Assembly (NCBI GenBank): GCA_934590325.1
Contig: CAKTOW010000004.1
Coordinates: 1 to 64,000, forward strand
DNA length: 64,000 bases
Direction: 5' to 3'
Origin: an uncultured Oscillospiraceae bacterium
GTDB lineage: Bacteria > Bacillota > Clostridia > Oscillospirales > Oscillospiraceae
Shown: positions 8,617 through 15,288 of the stretch, in pieces
Numbering within the stretch: position 1 is the first letter of the stretch
Layout of the letters: every line of letters begins with the position of its first letter
The notes under the pieces: generated by a model
Databases searched by the model: none
What the model was told of the DNA's origin: nothing
The model's input: only the letters and a program-made list of their open reading frames with translations
Translations under genes and position numbers: made by a program

Positions 8617-9651
8617 TCAGATGTGGGTCACGAAGTCGGTGTTCACCGCCACGGGCCGCGCGATGTCGGACGAGCGGATGCTGCCGAAGATGGTGCGCAT
8701 GGTGGTCAGCGCCTCCTTGCCGGAGACCTCGGGATCACGGTCATGTACCAGCGCGTCCACGAACTCGTCGATGACGCCGGACTTCTCGGAGGTGGTGTCA
8801 AAGGCGAAGCTGGTGCGGTTGCCCTCCAGATCGCTGACGATGATGGGGGCGGAGGGTTCGCTGTAGATCATCATAAGGCCCTTGGTGCCGTAGAGCACGG
8901 TGGACTGGCACTCGTGGCCGTACACGGTCCAGCTGGCCGCCATGGTGCCCAGAGCGCCGCCGGACATCTTCAGGATGCACAGGGCGTTGTCGTCCACGCT
9001 GATGAGCTTGCCCTCGGCGTCACGCTTGTTCAGGGTGACGACCTTGGCGGTGGTCTCGATGACCTTCTGACCCAGCAGATACTGGATCAGGTCCACCTTG
9101 TGGATGCCCATGTCGGACAGGGCGCCCATGGCCGCCTTATTCTTGTCGAAGAACCAGGCGTCACGGTCCTCGGACCAGCCCTCGGGGCCGGAGTTGCCGT
9201 ACACGCTGCGGAAGGTGATGACATCGCCGATAAGACCGGCGTCCAGCAGCTGCTTGGCCTTGCGGTGTACCGGGTCAAAGCGCATATTGTGGCCCACCAT
9301 CAGGTGCTTGCCGTTGCGCTCGGCGGCGGCCACCATGGACTCGCACTCCGCCAGCGTGATGGCCATGGGCTTTTCCACCAGCACATGCTTGCCGGCGTAC
9401 AGTGCCGCCGTGCAGATCTCCGCATGGCTGCGGTTCTCCACGCATATAGATACGGCGTCCACACCGGGATCGTCCACCAGCTCGTAGAAGCTGTTGTAGA
9501 CCTTGCCGCCGTAGCGCGCCGCCATTTCCTCGGCGCGGGCCTTGTTCTTGTCGTAGAAGGCTACGATCTCTGCATTGGGGTTGGCTGCATACTCAGGCAG
9601 ATGGCGCACCTGTGCGATCTTGCCGCAGCCGATGATGCCGACTCGGATCAT
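8617..9651 (-). CDS. Gfo/Idh/MocA-family oxidoreductase
   Basis: A 344-residue NAD(P)-dependent sugar or cyclitol dehydrogenase. The N-terminal Rossmann domain has GIIGCGKIAQ, the catalytic-region motif is VEKPMA, and the C-terminal alpha/beta domain carries the conserved GIHKVDL histidine. AGGAGG lies 8-9 nt before the ATG. The ROK kinase lies just downstream, so the two may form a small sugar-use operon. The family covers too many substrates to name one; inositol or an amino sugar are possible. Confidence 0.9.
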   Translation of the reverse strand: MIRVGIIGCGKIAQVRHLPEYAANPNAEIVAFYDKNKARAEEMAARYGGKVYNSFYELVDDPGVDAVSICVENRSHAEICTAALYAGKHVLVEKPMAITLAECESMVAAAERNGKHLMVGHNMRFDPVHRKAKQLLDAGLIGDVITFRSVYGNSGPEGWSEDRDAWFFDKNKAAMGALSDMGIHKVDLIQYLLGQKVIETTAKVVTLNKRDAEGKLISVDDNALCILKMSGGALGTMAASWTVYGHECQSTVLYGTKGLMMIYSEPSAPIIVSDLEGNRTSFAFDTTSEKSGVIDEFVDALVHDRDPEVSGKEALTTMRTIFGSIRSSDIARPVAVNTDFVTHI

Positions 9652-9722
9652 AAAAAGCGAACCTCCTCTGTCCGTCCTGAAACCGCCTGCCGCATACGGG
9701 CGGCGGCTCTCCTCATATCGCT

Positions 9723-9751
9723 ATTGTACCAAAAGAAACGGGGAAAGAAAA
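9723..9751 (-). promoter_or_regulatory. Possible promoter of the oxidoreductase gene
   Basis: TACAAT (9728-9723) with a weak TTTTCT -35 at 17 bp on the minus strand. Confidence 0.5.
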
Positions 9752-9779
9752 GCCTTTTTTGCAAACTTTGCAAAAATTT

Positions 9780-10352
9780 TCACAAAATCTGCGCTGCCAC
9801 CGTCAGGGCGCAGCCGTTTTTCTCCGTATAGTCCAGCGTCACGCCTGCCGGAAGGGTGAAGCGGCTCAGCGCCAGCAGCGGGCCCCTGCCCGTCAGCTTG
9901 AACAGCGACTCCTTGGCCGTCCATATCTCCCAGAACCGGCGGCAGTCGCCGTCGCTGCCGGGACGGATGCAGGCCATCTCCTGTTCGGAGCACACACGGC
10001 GCATGAACTTCTCCTGCGCCGAGCGGACCACCTCCACGTCCACGCCCACCGGCACCTCCGCCGTGACGCACACCGCCCAGGGGCCGGAGTGGCTGACGGA
10101 CACGTATAGGCCGTCTCCGGCCACGGAGGGCTTGCCCAGCTCGTCCCAGGTCAGGGGAACGTCCCTGTCCGCGCAGCCCAGCTTCTCCGCCAGCATGCGC
10201 CGCGCCAGCAGCTCACCGGCGATGGTGCGCTTCCTGTCGTCGTCCCCGGCGATGTCGGCCACGCGGCGCTGCCTGTCGCCGTCCATCATGCCCATGACGG
10301 CCTGCGCCGCCTGTTCGGTCAGCTCCCGGATGTCAAACCACTGTAATTCCAT
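9780..10352 (-). CDS. 4'-phosphopantetheinyl transferase, Sfp type
   Basis: A 190-residue enzyme that moves 4'-phosphopantetheine from CoA to a serine of acyl or peptidyl carrier proteins. The Sfp/EntD hallmarks are present: VSVSHSGPW, the Mg2+-binding GVDVEVV, and the WTAKESLFKL helix. It is shorter than B. subtilis Sfp (~224) but within the superfamily range. No carrier protein, polyketide or nonribosomal peptide gene is nearby, so its partner is either the fatty-acid carrier protein or a cluster elsewhere in the genome. Confidence 0.9.
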   Translation of the reverse strand: MELQWFDIRELTEQAAQAVMGMMDGDRQRRVADIAGDDDRKRTIAGELLARRMLAEKLGCADRDVPLTWDELGKPSVAGDGLYVSVSHSGPWAVCVTAEVPVGVDVEVVRSAQEKFMRRVCSEQEMACIRPGSDGDCRRFWEIWTAKESLFKLTGRGPLLALSRFTLPAGVTLDYTEKNGCALTVAAQIL

Positions 10353-10386
10353 ATCCCGTGCCTCCTGCGTAAGTTTCTTTGCCCGT

Positions 10387-10415
10387 ATTGTATCACGATT
10401 TCCGCCGATGTGCCA
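10387..10415 (-). promoter_or_regulatory. Probable promoter of the phosphopantetheinyl transferase gene
   Basis: TGGCAC (10415-10410), a 17-bp spacer and TACAAT (10392-10387) on the minus strand. Confidence 0.55.
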
Positions 10416-10431
10416 CTTATTTTTGCAGCTA

Positions 10432-10460
10432 TTGCAATTTGTCTGAAAATGTCGTACACT
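10432..10460 (+). promoter_or_regulatory. Sigma-A promoter of the GNAT-like gene
   Basis: TTGCAA (10432-10437), a 17-bp spacer and TACACT (10455-10460), divergent from the transferase promoter. Confidence 0.65.
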
Positions 10461-10498
10461 GGTATTGTGTTTGCACAGAGTGATAGGAGGATATCCCT

Positions 10499-11623
10499 AT
10501 GGTTTCCATTATAGAAGTCACCACAAAGGCGCAGCTGCGTCGGTTCGTGGACTACCCCAACCAGCTGTATAAGGACGTGCCGCAGTTCGTCCCCGCCACC
10601 TACGATGACGATCTGTCCGACTGGGACAGGAGCAAGAACCCCGCCTTCGACTACTGCGACGCCCGCTGCTGGCTGGCGGAGCGTGACGGAGAGATCGTGG
10701 GGCGCATCGGCGCCATCCACTCCCGCAAGGCCAACGACAAGTGGGGCACCAACCGCCTGCGGTTCACCCAGGTGGACTTTATCGACGACCCGGAGGTCTC
10801 CGCTGCCCTGTTCGCAGTGGTGGAGGACTGGGCCCGTGAGCTGGGCTGCAGCGCCGTACACGGTCCCCTGGGCTTCACCGATATGGACAGGGAGGGCATG
10901 CTGGTGGAGGGCTTTGACCGCCGCAGCTGCTTCTTCACCTACTATAACTACCCCTACTACATCGACCACATGACCGCCCTGGGCTACGGCAAGGACGTGG
11001 ACTGGATCGAGCAGCTCATCACCGTCCCCACGGACGAGGCCACCGTGCAGCGGTGGGAGAAGATCTCCGACTTCGTCCTCAAGCGCAACCATCTGCACAT
11101 CCACGAGGCGAAGAACCGCCTGGCCTATCTGCCCCTGCTGAAGCCCTTCTTCGAGCTGGTGAACGTGGCCTACGCGCCCCTGTACGGCACGGTGGAGCTC
11201 AGCGACCGGCAGATCAAAAAGTACTCCTCCAAGTTCGCGCCGCTGATCAACCCCAATACCACCTGCTTCGTCATGGACGAGCAGAACCACATGGTGGCCT
11301 TCGGCGTGGGCGCGCCCAGTCTGGCCACCGCCCTGCAGAAGAACCGCGGCCGCCTGTTTCCCACCGGCTGGGTGGACGTGCTGAAGGCCTTCCGGAAGAA
11401 CGACACTGTGGACCTGCTGCTGATCGCCGTGCACCCCAAGTACCAGAACAAGGGCGTCAACGCCATCATCCTCAGCAAGACCATGAAGGGCTGCCAGAAG
11501 CTGGGCATCAAGCAGGCCGAGACCGGCCCCATGCTGGAGCTGAACAACAAGGTACAGTCCCAGTGGAAGGACTTCCAGACCGAGCAGCACAAGCGCCGCC
11601 GCTGCTTCATCAAGGAACTGTAA
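10499..11623 (+). CDS. Tandem GNAT-like acyltransferase of unknown substrate
   Basis: A 374-residue cytoplasmic protein with two GNAT-like folds. The first (about residues 1-150) has the core WLAERDGEIVGRI and a HGPLGFTD segment. The second (about 230-374) has VAFGV, an acetyl-CoA-binding-like stretch around AVHPKYQNKGVNAI, and ends in the strongly basic KRRRCFIKEL. AGGAGG lies 8 nt before the ATG. Proteins of this layout occur widely in gut Firmicutes and Bacteroidetes; I know of no defined substrate. It is monocistronic, with its own promoter and terminator. Confidence 0.75.
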   Translation: MVSIIEVTTKAQLRRFVDYPNQLYKDVPQFVPATYDDDLSDWDRSKNPAFDYCDARCWLAERDGEIVGRIGAIHSRKANDKWGTNRLRFTQVDFIDDPEVSAALFAVVEDWARELGCSAVHGPLGFTDMDREGMLVEGFDRRSCFFTYYNYPYYIDHMTALGYGKDVDWIEQLITVPTDEATVQRWEKISDFVLKRNHLHIHEAKNRLAYLPLLKPFFELVNVAYAPLYGTVELSDRQIKKYSSKFAPLINPNTTCFVMDEQNHMVAFGVGAPSLATALQKNRGRLFPTGWVDVLKAFRKNDTVDLLLIAVHPKYQNKGVNAIILSKTMKGCQKLGIKQAETGPMLELNNKVQSQWKDFQTEQHKRRRCFIKEL

Positions 11624-11624
11624 A

Positions 11625-11666
11625 AAACGACCAGTCCGCGCCAGACGGCGCAGGCCGGTCGTTCTC
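11625..11666. terminator. Terminator between the GNAT-like gene and the HxlR gene
   Basis: An interrupted hairpin: outer arms AACGACC and GGTCGTT, inner arms GCGCC and GGCGC, with a short T-rich end on the plus strand. Confidence 0.7.
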
Positions 11667-11996
11667 TTACATCCGGGCCTCCGCCCAGTCGCTGAGCTGC
11701 TCCAGAATGGGCAGTAGCTCCCGGCAGCTGCCCGTGGGACCGTACTCCACACGCACCGGTACCTCCAGGTACTCCCGCCGGGTCACCAGGCCGTCCCGCT
11801 CCAGCTCCCGCAGGGCGGAGGCCAGCACGGTGTTGGATATGCCGTCCAGCTTGCCCCGCAGAGCGTTGTAGCGTATGCTGTCGGCGTTGGCCACGGCGCA
11901 CAGTATTTGCACCTTCCACTTGCCGCCGATGAGCTGCATGGCATGGTGCAGCGGGCATTTCTCCATACAGGGACAGTCGTAGTGGGCGTCGGACAT
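11667..11996 (-). CDS. HxlR-family transcriptional regulator
   Basis: A 109-residue winged-helix regulator with the HxlR signature LIGGKWKVQIL, a recognition region GISNTVLASALRELERDGLV, and the wing VEYGPTG. The N-terminus is cysteine-rich (CPCMEKCP), an arrangement that in HxlR members such as YodB and HypR allows thiol-based sensing of quinones, diamide or hypochlorite. It is transcribed divergently from the exporter gene with about 100 bp between them, so it probably controls that gene and itself. Confidence 0.92.
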   Translation of the reverse strand: MSDAHYDCPCMEKCPLHHAMQLIGGKWKVQILCAVANADSIRYNALRGKLDGISNTVLASALRELERDGLVTRREYLEVPVRVEYGPTGSCRELLPILEQLSDWAEARM

Positions 11997-12035
11997 GGTC
12001 AGTTCCTCCTTACTTACCCATAAAAATCTGCGTTC

Positions 12036-12063
12036 TTGCGTTTTCCTGCAATAGTGCTATTAT
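12036..12063 (+). promoter_or_regulatory. Promoter of the LysE-type exporter gene
   Basis: TTGCGT (12036-12041), a 16-bp spacer and TATTAT (12058-12063) in the divergent intergenic region. Confidence 0.6.
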
Positions 12064-12098
12064 GATAGCAGATAAGAAAAAAGGAGTAAATACCCAAC

Positions 12099-12716
12099 AT
12101 GAATATTTATCTGCAGGGTCTGACCATGGGTCTGGCCTATGTGGCGCCCATCGGTCTGCAAAACCTGTTCGTCATCAACAGCGCCCTGACCCAGAAGCGC
12201 AGCCGCGTCTACATCACCGCCCTCATCGTCATCTTCTGGGACATCTCCCTGGGCATCTCCTGCTTCCTGGGCGCCGGCGCCCTGATGCAGGCGCTGCCCT
12301 GGCTGCAGAAGGTCATCCTCGGCCTGGGAAGCCTTATCGTCATCTACATCGGCGTCGGGCTCCTGCGCTCCAAGGCCAGCCTGGAGGGCGGCCGGGACGT
12401 GAACGTGCCGCTGTGGAAGCTGGCGGGCTCCGCCTTCGTGGTCACCTGGCTGAATCCCCAGGCCATCATCGACGGCACCATGATGCTGGGCGCCTTCCGG
12501 GCCACCCTCACCGATGGCGGCGACCTGCCCTTCATCTGCGGCTTCGGCTCCGCCTCCGTGATATGGTTCCTGACCCTGTCCACCGTGGTGTCCCTGCTGG
12601 GCAGCAAGTTCAACGAGAAGGTGCTGAATATCATCAACAAGGTCTGCGGCGCGGTCATTATCTTCTACGGCTGCAAGCTGCTGTGGAACTTCATTAAAAT
12701 GATGGGTTGGCTGTAA
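12099..12716 (+). CDS. LysE/ArgO-family amino-acid exporter
   Basis: A 205-residue inner-membrane protein with about six membrane segments and the LysE signatures: an N-terminal APIGLQN(L) motif and the mid-protein WLNPQAIID motif. The family exports lysine, arginine or related small molecules. AAGGAG lies upstream at a slightly long distance (about 12 nt). The divergent HxlR regulator suggests induction by a reactive compound rather than by an amino acid, so a detoxifying role is possible. Confidence 0.88.
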   Translation: MNIYLQGLTMGLAYVAPIGLQNLFVINSALTQKRSRVYITALIVIFWDISLGISCFLGAGALMQALPWLQKVILGLGSLIVIYIGVGLLRSKASLEGGRDVNVPLWKLAGSAFVVTWLNPQAIIDGTMMLGAFRATLTDGGDLPFICGFGSASVIWFLTLSTVVSLLGSKFNEKVLNIINKVCGAVIIFYGCKLLWNFIKMMGWL

Positions 12717-12721
12717 AATAC

Positions 12722-12750
12722 TTCACAAATCACGCCCTTTCTGCTATACT
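12722..12750 (+). promoter_or_regulatory. Sigma-A promoter of truA
   Basis: TTCACA (12722-12727), a 17-bp spacer and TATACT (12745-12750). The -10 hexamer lies in the loop of a perfect inverted repeat. Confidence 0.7.
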
Positions 12751-12769
12751 GTGGCAGAAAGGGCGTGAT
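12729..12769. repeat. Inverted repeat around the truA -10
   Basis: Perfect 16-bp arms at 12729-12744 and 12754-12769 flank a 9-nt loop that begins with the -10 TATACT. The right arm covers the expected transcript start and the purine-rich stretch before the truA start. It could be an operator, or in read-through RNA from the exporter gene a hairpin hiding the truA ribosome binding site. Confidence 0.75.
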
Positions 12770-12774
12770 GCGTT

Positions 12775-13512
12775 ATGCAGCAGAATTACAGACTGACCAT
12801 TGCCTATGACGGCACCCGGTTCTTCGGCTGGGAGCGCCAGCCGGACAAGGACACCATACAGGGCAAGCTGGAGGCCGTGCTGGGACAGCTGCAGGGCGCA
12901 GCCGTGAACGTCATCGGCGCGGGACGCACCGACGCCGGCGTCCACGCCCGCGCCATGACCGCCAATGTGGTGCTGGACGTAGCGCAGACGCCCGATGAGA
13001 TACGGGACTATCTGAACCGCTATCTCCCCGACGCCATCGCCGTCCGGGAGGTGAAGGAGGCCGCGCCCCGGTTCCACGCCCGGTACAACGCCCTGGGAAA
13101 GACGTACCGCTACACCTGCCACACCGGCGCGGTGAAGCCGGTGTTCGACCGCAGGTACGTCACCCTGCTGGATTACGACCCGGACGTGGAGAAAATGCGC
13201 CTGGCGGCGGCGTACCTGCTGGGGGAGAACGACTTCGCCAGCTTCTGCGGCAATCCCCGGATGAAGAAGTCCACCGTCCGTCTGGTAGATCACATCTCCA
13301 TCGAGCGGCGGAAGGACCGGGTGGTGTTCACCTTCCACGGTACCGGCTTCCTGCAGAACATGGTGCGCATCATGGTGGGCACGCTGCTGGAGGTGGGCCG
13401 GGGCTACTGGGAGCCGGAGCACGTGCAGGAGATACTGCAGGCCAGGGACCGCAAGCAGGCGGGCCCCACCGCGCCCCCGGAGGGGCTGTGCCTGATGAAG
13501 GTGGATTATTAA
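12775..13512 (+). CDS. truA: tRNA pseudouridine synthase A
   Basis: Converts uridines 38-40 of the tRNA anticodon arm to pseudouridine. The 245-residue length is standard. The N-terminal YDGTRFFGWERQP motif and the catalytic D53 in GRTDAGVHA are intact, as is the C-terminal FLQNMVRIMVGTL segment. The ATG has no good Shine-Dalgarno sequence of its own; the only purine-rich stretch lies inside the inverted repeat upstream. In many Firmicutes truA follows the ecf/ybaF transporter genes, which are absent here. Confidence 0.95.
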   Translation: MQQNYRLTIAYDGTRFFGWERQPDKDTIQGKLEAVLGQLQGAAVNVIGAGRTDAGVHARAMTANVVLDVAQTPDEIRDYLNRYLPDAIAVREVKEAAPRFHARYNALGKTYRYTCHTGAVKPVFDRRYVTLLDYDPDVEKMRLAAAYLLGENDFASFCGNPRMKKSTVRLVDHISIERRKDRVVFTFHGTGFLQNMVRIMVGTLLEVGRGYWEPEHVQEILQARDRKQAGPTAPPEGLCLMKVDY

Positions 13513-13520
13513 AGAAGGAT

Positions 13521-13754
13521 GCAAACGGTGACCGCTGTGCCGGGTCACCGTTTGCGCCGTATGGAGGCCTCGCAGAGTTTGCGCCCGCAGGCGCAAATAG
13601 AACAAGATATATTTTCGGCGGCGGCGTGTACGTCGCCGAAAATTCTTCTCGGCCTGCAAACGTGCGAAATGCCGCCCGAAAGGGCGGCATTTCGTGCGCT
13701 GCAGCAGGCCGCAGCTCCCTCAAACGCGGTCCCAGCGAAGCGGACCGCGTTTGA
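13521..13754. repeat. Array of five hairpins between truA and the cohesin-like gene
   Basis: The 247-bp gap holds five consecutive perfect or near-perfect inverted repeats: 13521-13555 (13-bp arms), 13578-13597 (8 bp, CGCA loop), 13611-13643 (10-bp arms), 13665-13694 (13 bp, GAAA tetraloop) and 13720-13754 (13 bp, 9-nt loop). None is followed by a convincing T tract. The arms differ in sequence except that TTTGCGCC-like cores recur. They lie between convergent genes and may stabilise 3' ends or terminate weakly. Confidence 0.8.
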
Positions 13755-13759
13755 AATAG

Positions 13760-15271
13760 TTACATGTTGTGGATGTCGTCCAGCAGGTCCTCCAGGGACA
13801 TGGTGCGCACCTCGTCCTCGTCGGCCTGTGTGGGCTCGTCCACGGCGCTGCGCTCCTTGGGCTGGGGTGCGGGCTCCTCCGCCGGGGCGGGGGGCGTCAC
13901 GGGCGCCGCAGGGGTCTTGTCGGGCACGGGGGAGGGATCGCTGCCGTCCAGCTCCTCGCGGGGCACCAGGCGGGGCACGCGGGCGGTCTCCCGCTCCTGG
14001 GGCAGCAAGGGCTTGGCCGGTGTGCGGGGCTCGTCGTCGTAGTCGTCGCCGCCGTCGTCACTGCCGCCCGTATGGCCGCGGCCGATCAGGAAGCCCAGCA
14101 GGAACAGCACGATCACCAGCAGCACCGCCGCGGCGATGGCCACATAGGTGGTCTTTACCTCGCCGATCAGGGGCAGCGTTACCGTGCCGGGGACCTCCAG
14201 CGGCGGCACATCGGGAATGGTCTCCGGGTCGATGACCTCCACCGTGGGGATGATGCCCGTGTAGGCGGGCATCCGCAGCACGTGGATGGTGTAGTTCTGC
14301 TTCGTCTTGCCGTCCTCAGCGGTGCCGGTGACGGTGATGACGGTCTCCGCCTCCGTGGCGGACAGCTGTACCGCGCCGGTGCCGGATACGCCCTGGGCCT
14401 TCTCGTCCTTGGCGGTGGCGGCGATGGTCACCTGGCGGACCTCATAGGGCACGTAGGCGATGTAATCCGTCACCGCGGCGCTGAAGGCCGGGGACAGGGT
14501 GGCTCCCTCCAGACTCAGGGTGGACAGTGCAGCGTCGGTGGACGGCTTGTAGTTGGGGTCCTGCTGCCGGGTCACGTCGATGGTGTAGGTCTTGCTGGCG
14601 CCGTTGGCCGCCGTGACCTTGATGCTCACGGTGTTGGCGCCCACGGCCAGGTCGTTGCCGCTGACGGACACGCTGGCGGTGCTGTCGGCCTTCTTGTAGT
14701 TCAGATCCAGAGAACTGACGGCGAAGGGCACCGTGCAGGTGTAGTTGGTGGTCTTGGCGGAGAAGGAGGGGCTGAGCGTGGCGTTGGAGCAGCTCAGGGA
14801 GCTCAGGTCGCAGTTGCCGCTGGGAGCCGCGCCCACCTTGCCGGACCAGCTGGCGCTGCCCAGATCGGTGTCGCTGTTGCCGTCGGATACAACGATGTTG
14901 GAGAACGTGGCCGACAGGGCGTCGCCCTCCTTGGCGCTGCCGGAGACCTTCATCTTGATGGTCACCACGCCGCCGCTGGAGCTGGACGTGCCGTACACGC
15001 TGAACATGTTGTTGTTGACGATGATGCTCCACCCGCTGACGGAGCAGTTGTAGTTGGTGAAGGACAGGTTGCTGCTGTAGCTCAGCTCGGCGGTCAGGCC
15101 GTACACCTTGCTGGGCACGGACAGCGTCAGTGTGACGGTGTCCCCGGCCTGCAGCGAGGCGGTACCGGTCAGGCTGGCACCGGCGGCGTGCGCCGTCTGC
15201 GGCAGCAGGGTGACCACCAGCAGCAGCGTCAGCAGTGCCGACGCGGCCGCGCGTAAGAATTTGCTTTTCAT
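13760..15271 (-). CDS. Membrane-anchored protein with cohesin-like and cadherin-like domains
   Basis: A 503-residue surface protein. Residues 1-29 form a signal peptide ending AHA. Residues ~31-146 resemble a cohesin: an AGDTVTLTL opening, alternating strands and a GVVTIKMKVSG strand typical of scaffoldin modules. Two cadherin-like beta-sandwich domains follow (~155-235 and ~248-334), each beginning with L(S)SLSxxxATLSPxFS and ending in YTIxVxR. A membrane helix at ~374-397 is followed by a 105-residue acidic, proline-rich tail, probably cytoplasmic. GGGAGG precedes the ATG. The gene lies 17 bp after a dockerin-bearing protein gene and is presumably in its operon, suggesting the cohesin-like domain holds that protein at the cell surface. 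Cohesin assignment is by eye. Confidence 0.75.
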   Translation of the reverse strand: MKSKFLRAAASALLTLLLVVTLLPQTAHAAGASLTGTASLQAGDTVTLTLSVPSKVYGLTAELSYSSNLSFTNYNCSVSGWSIIVNNNMFSVYGTSSSSGGVVTIKMKVSGSAKEGDALSATFSNIVVSDGNSDTDLGSASWSGKVGAAPSGNCDLSSLSCSNATLSPSFSAKTTNYTCTVPFAVSSLDLNYKKADSTASVSVSGNDLAVGANTVSIKVTAANGASKTYTIDVTRQQDPNYKPSTDAALSTLSLEGATLSPAFSAAVTDYIAYVPYEVRQVTIAATAKDEKAQGVSGTGAVQLSATEAETVITVTGTAEDGKTKQNYTIHVLRMPAYTGIIPTVEVIDPETIPDVPPLEVPGTVTLPLIGEVKTTYVAIAAAVLLVIVLFLLGFLIGRGHTGGSDDGGDDYDDEPRTPAKPLLPQERETARVPRLVPREELDGSDPSPVPDKTPAAPVTPPAPAEEPAPQPKERSAVDEPTQADEDEVRTMSLEDLLDDIHNM

Positions 15272-15288
15272 AAAGGTGCTGCCTCCCG

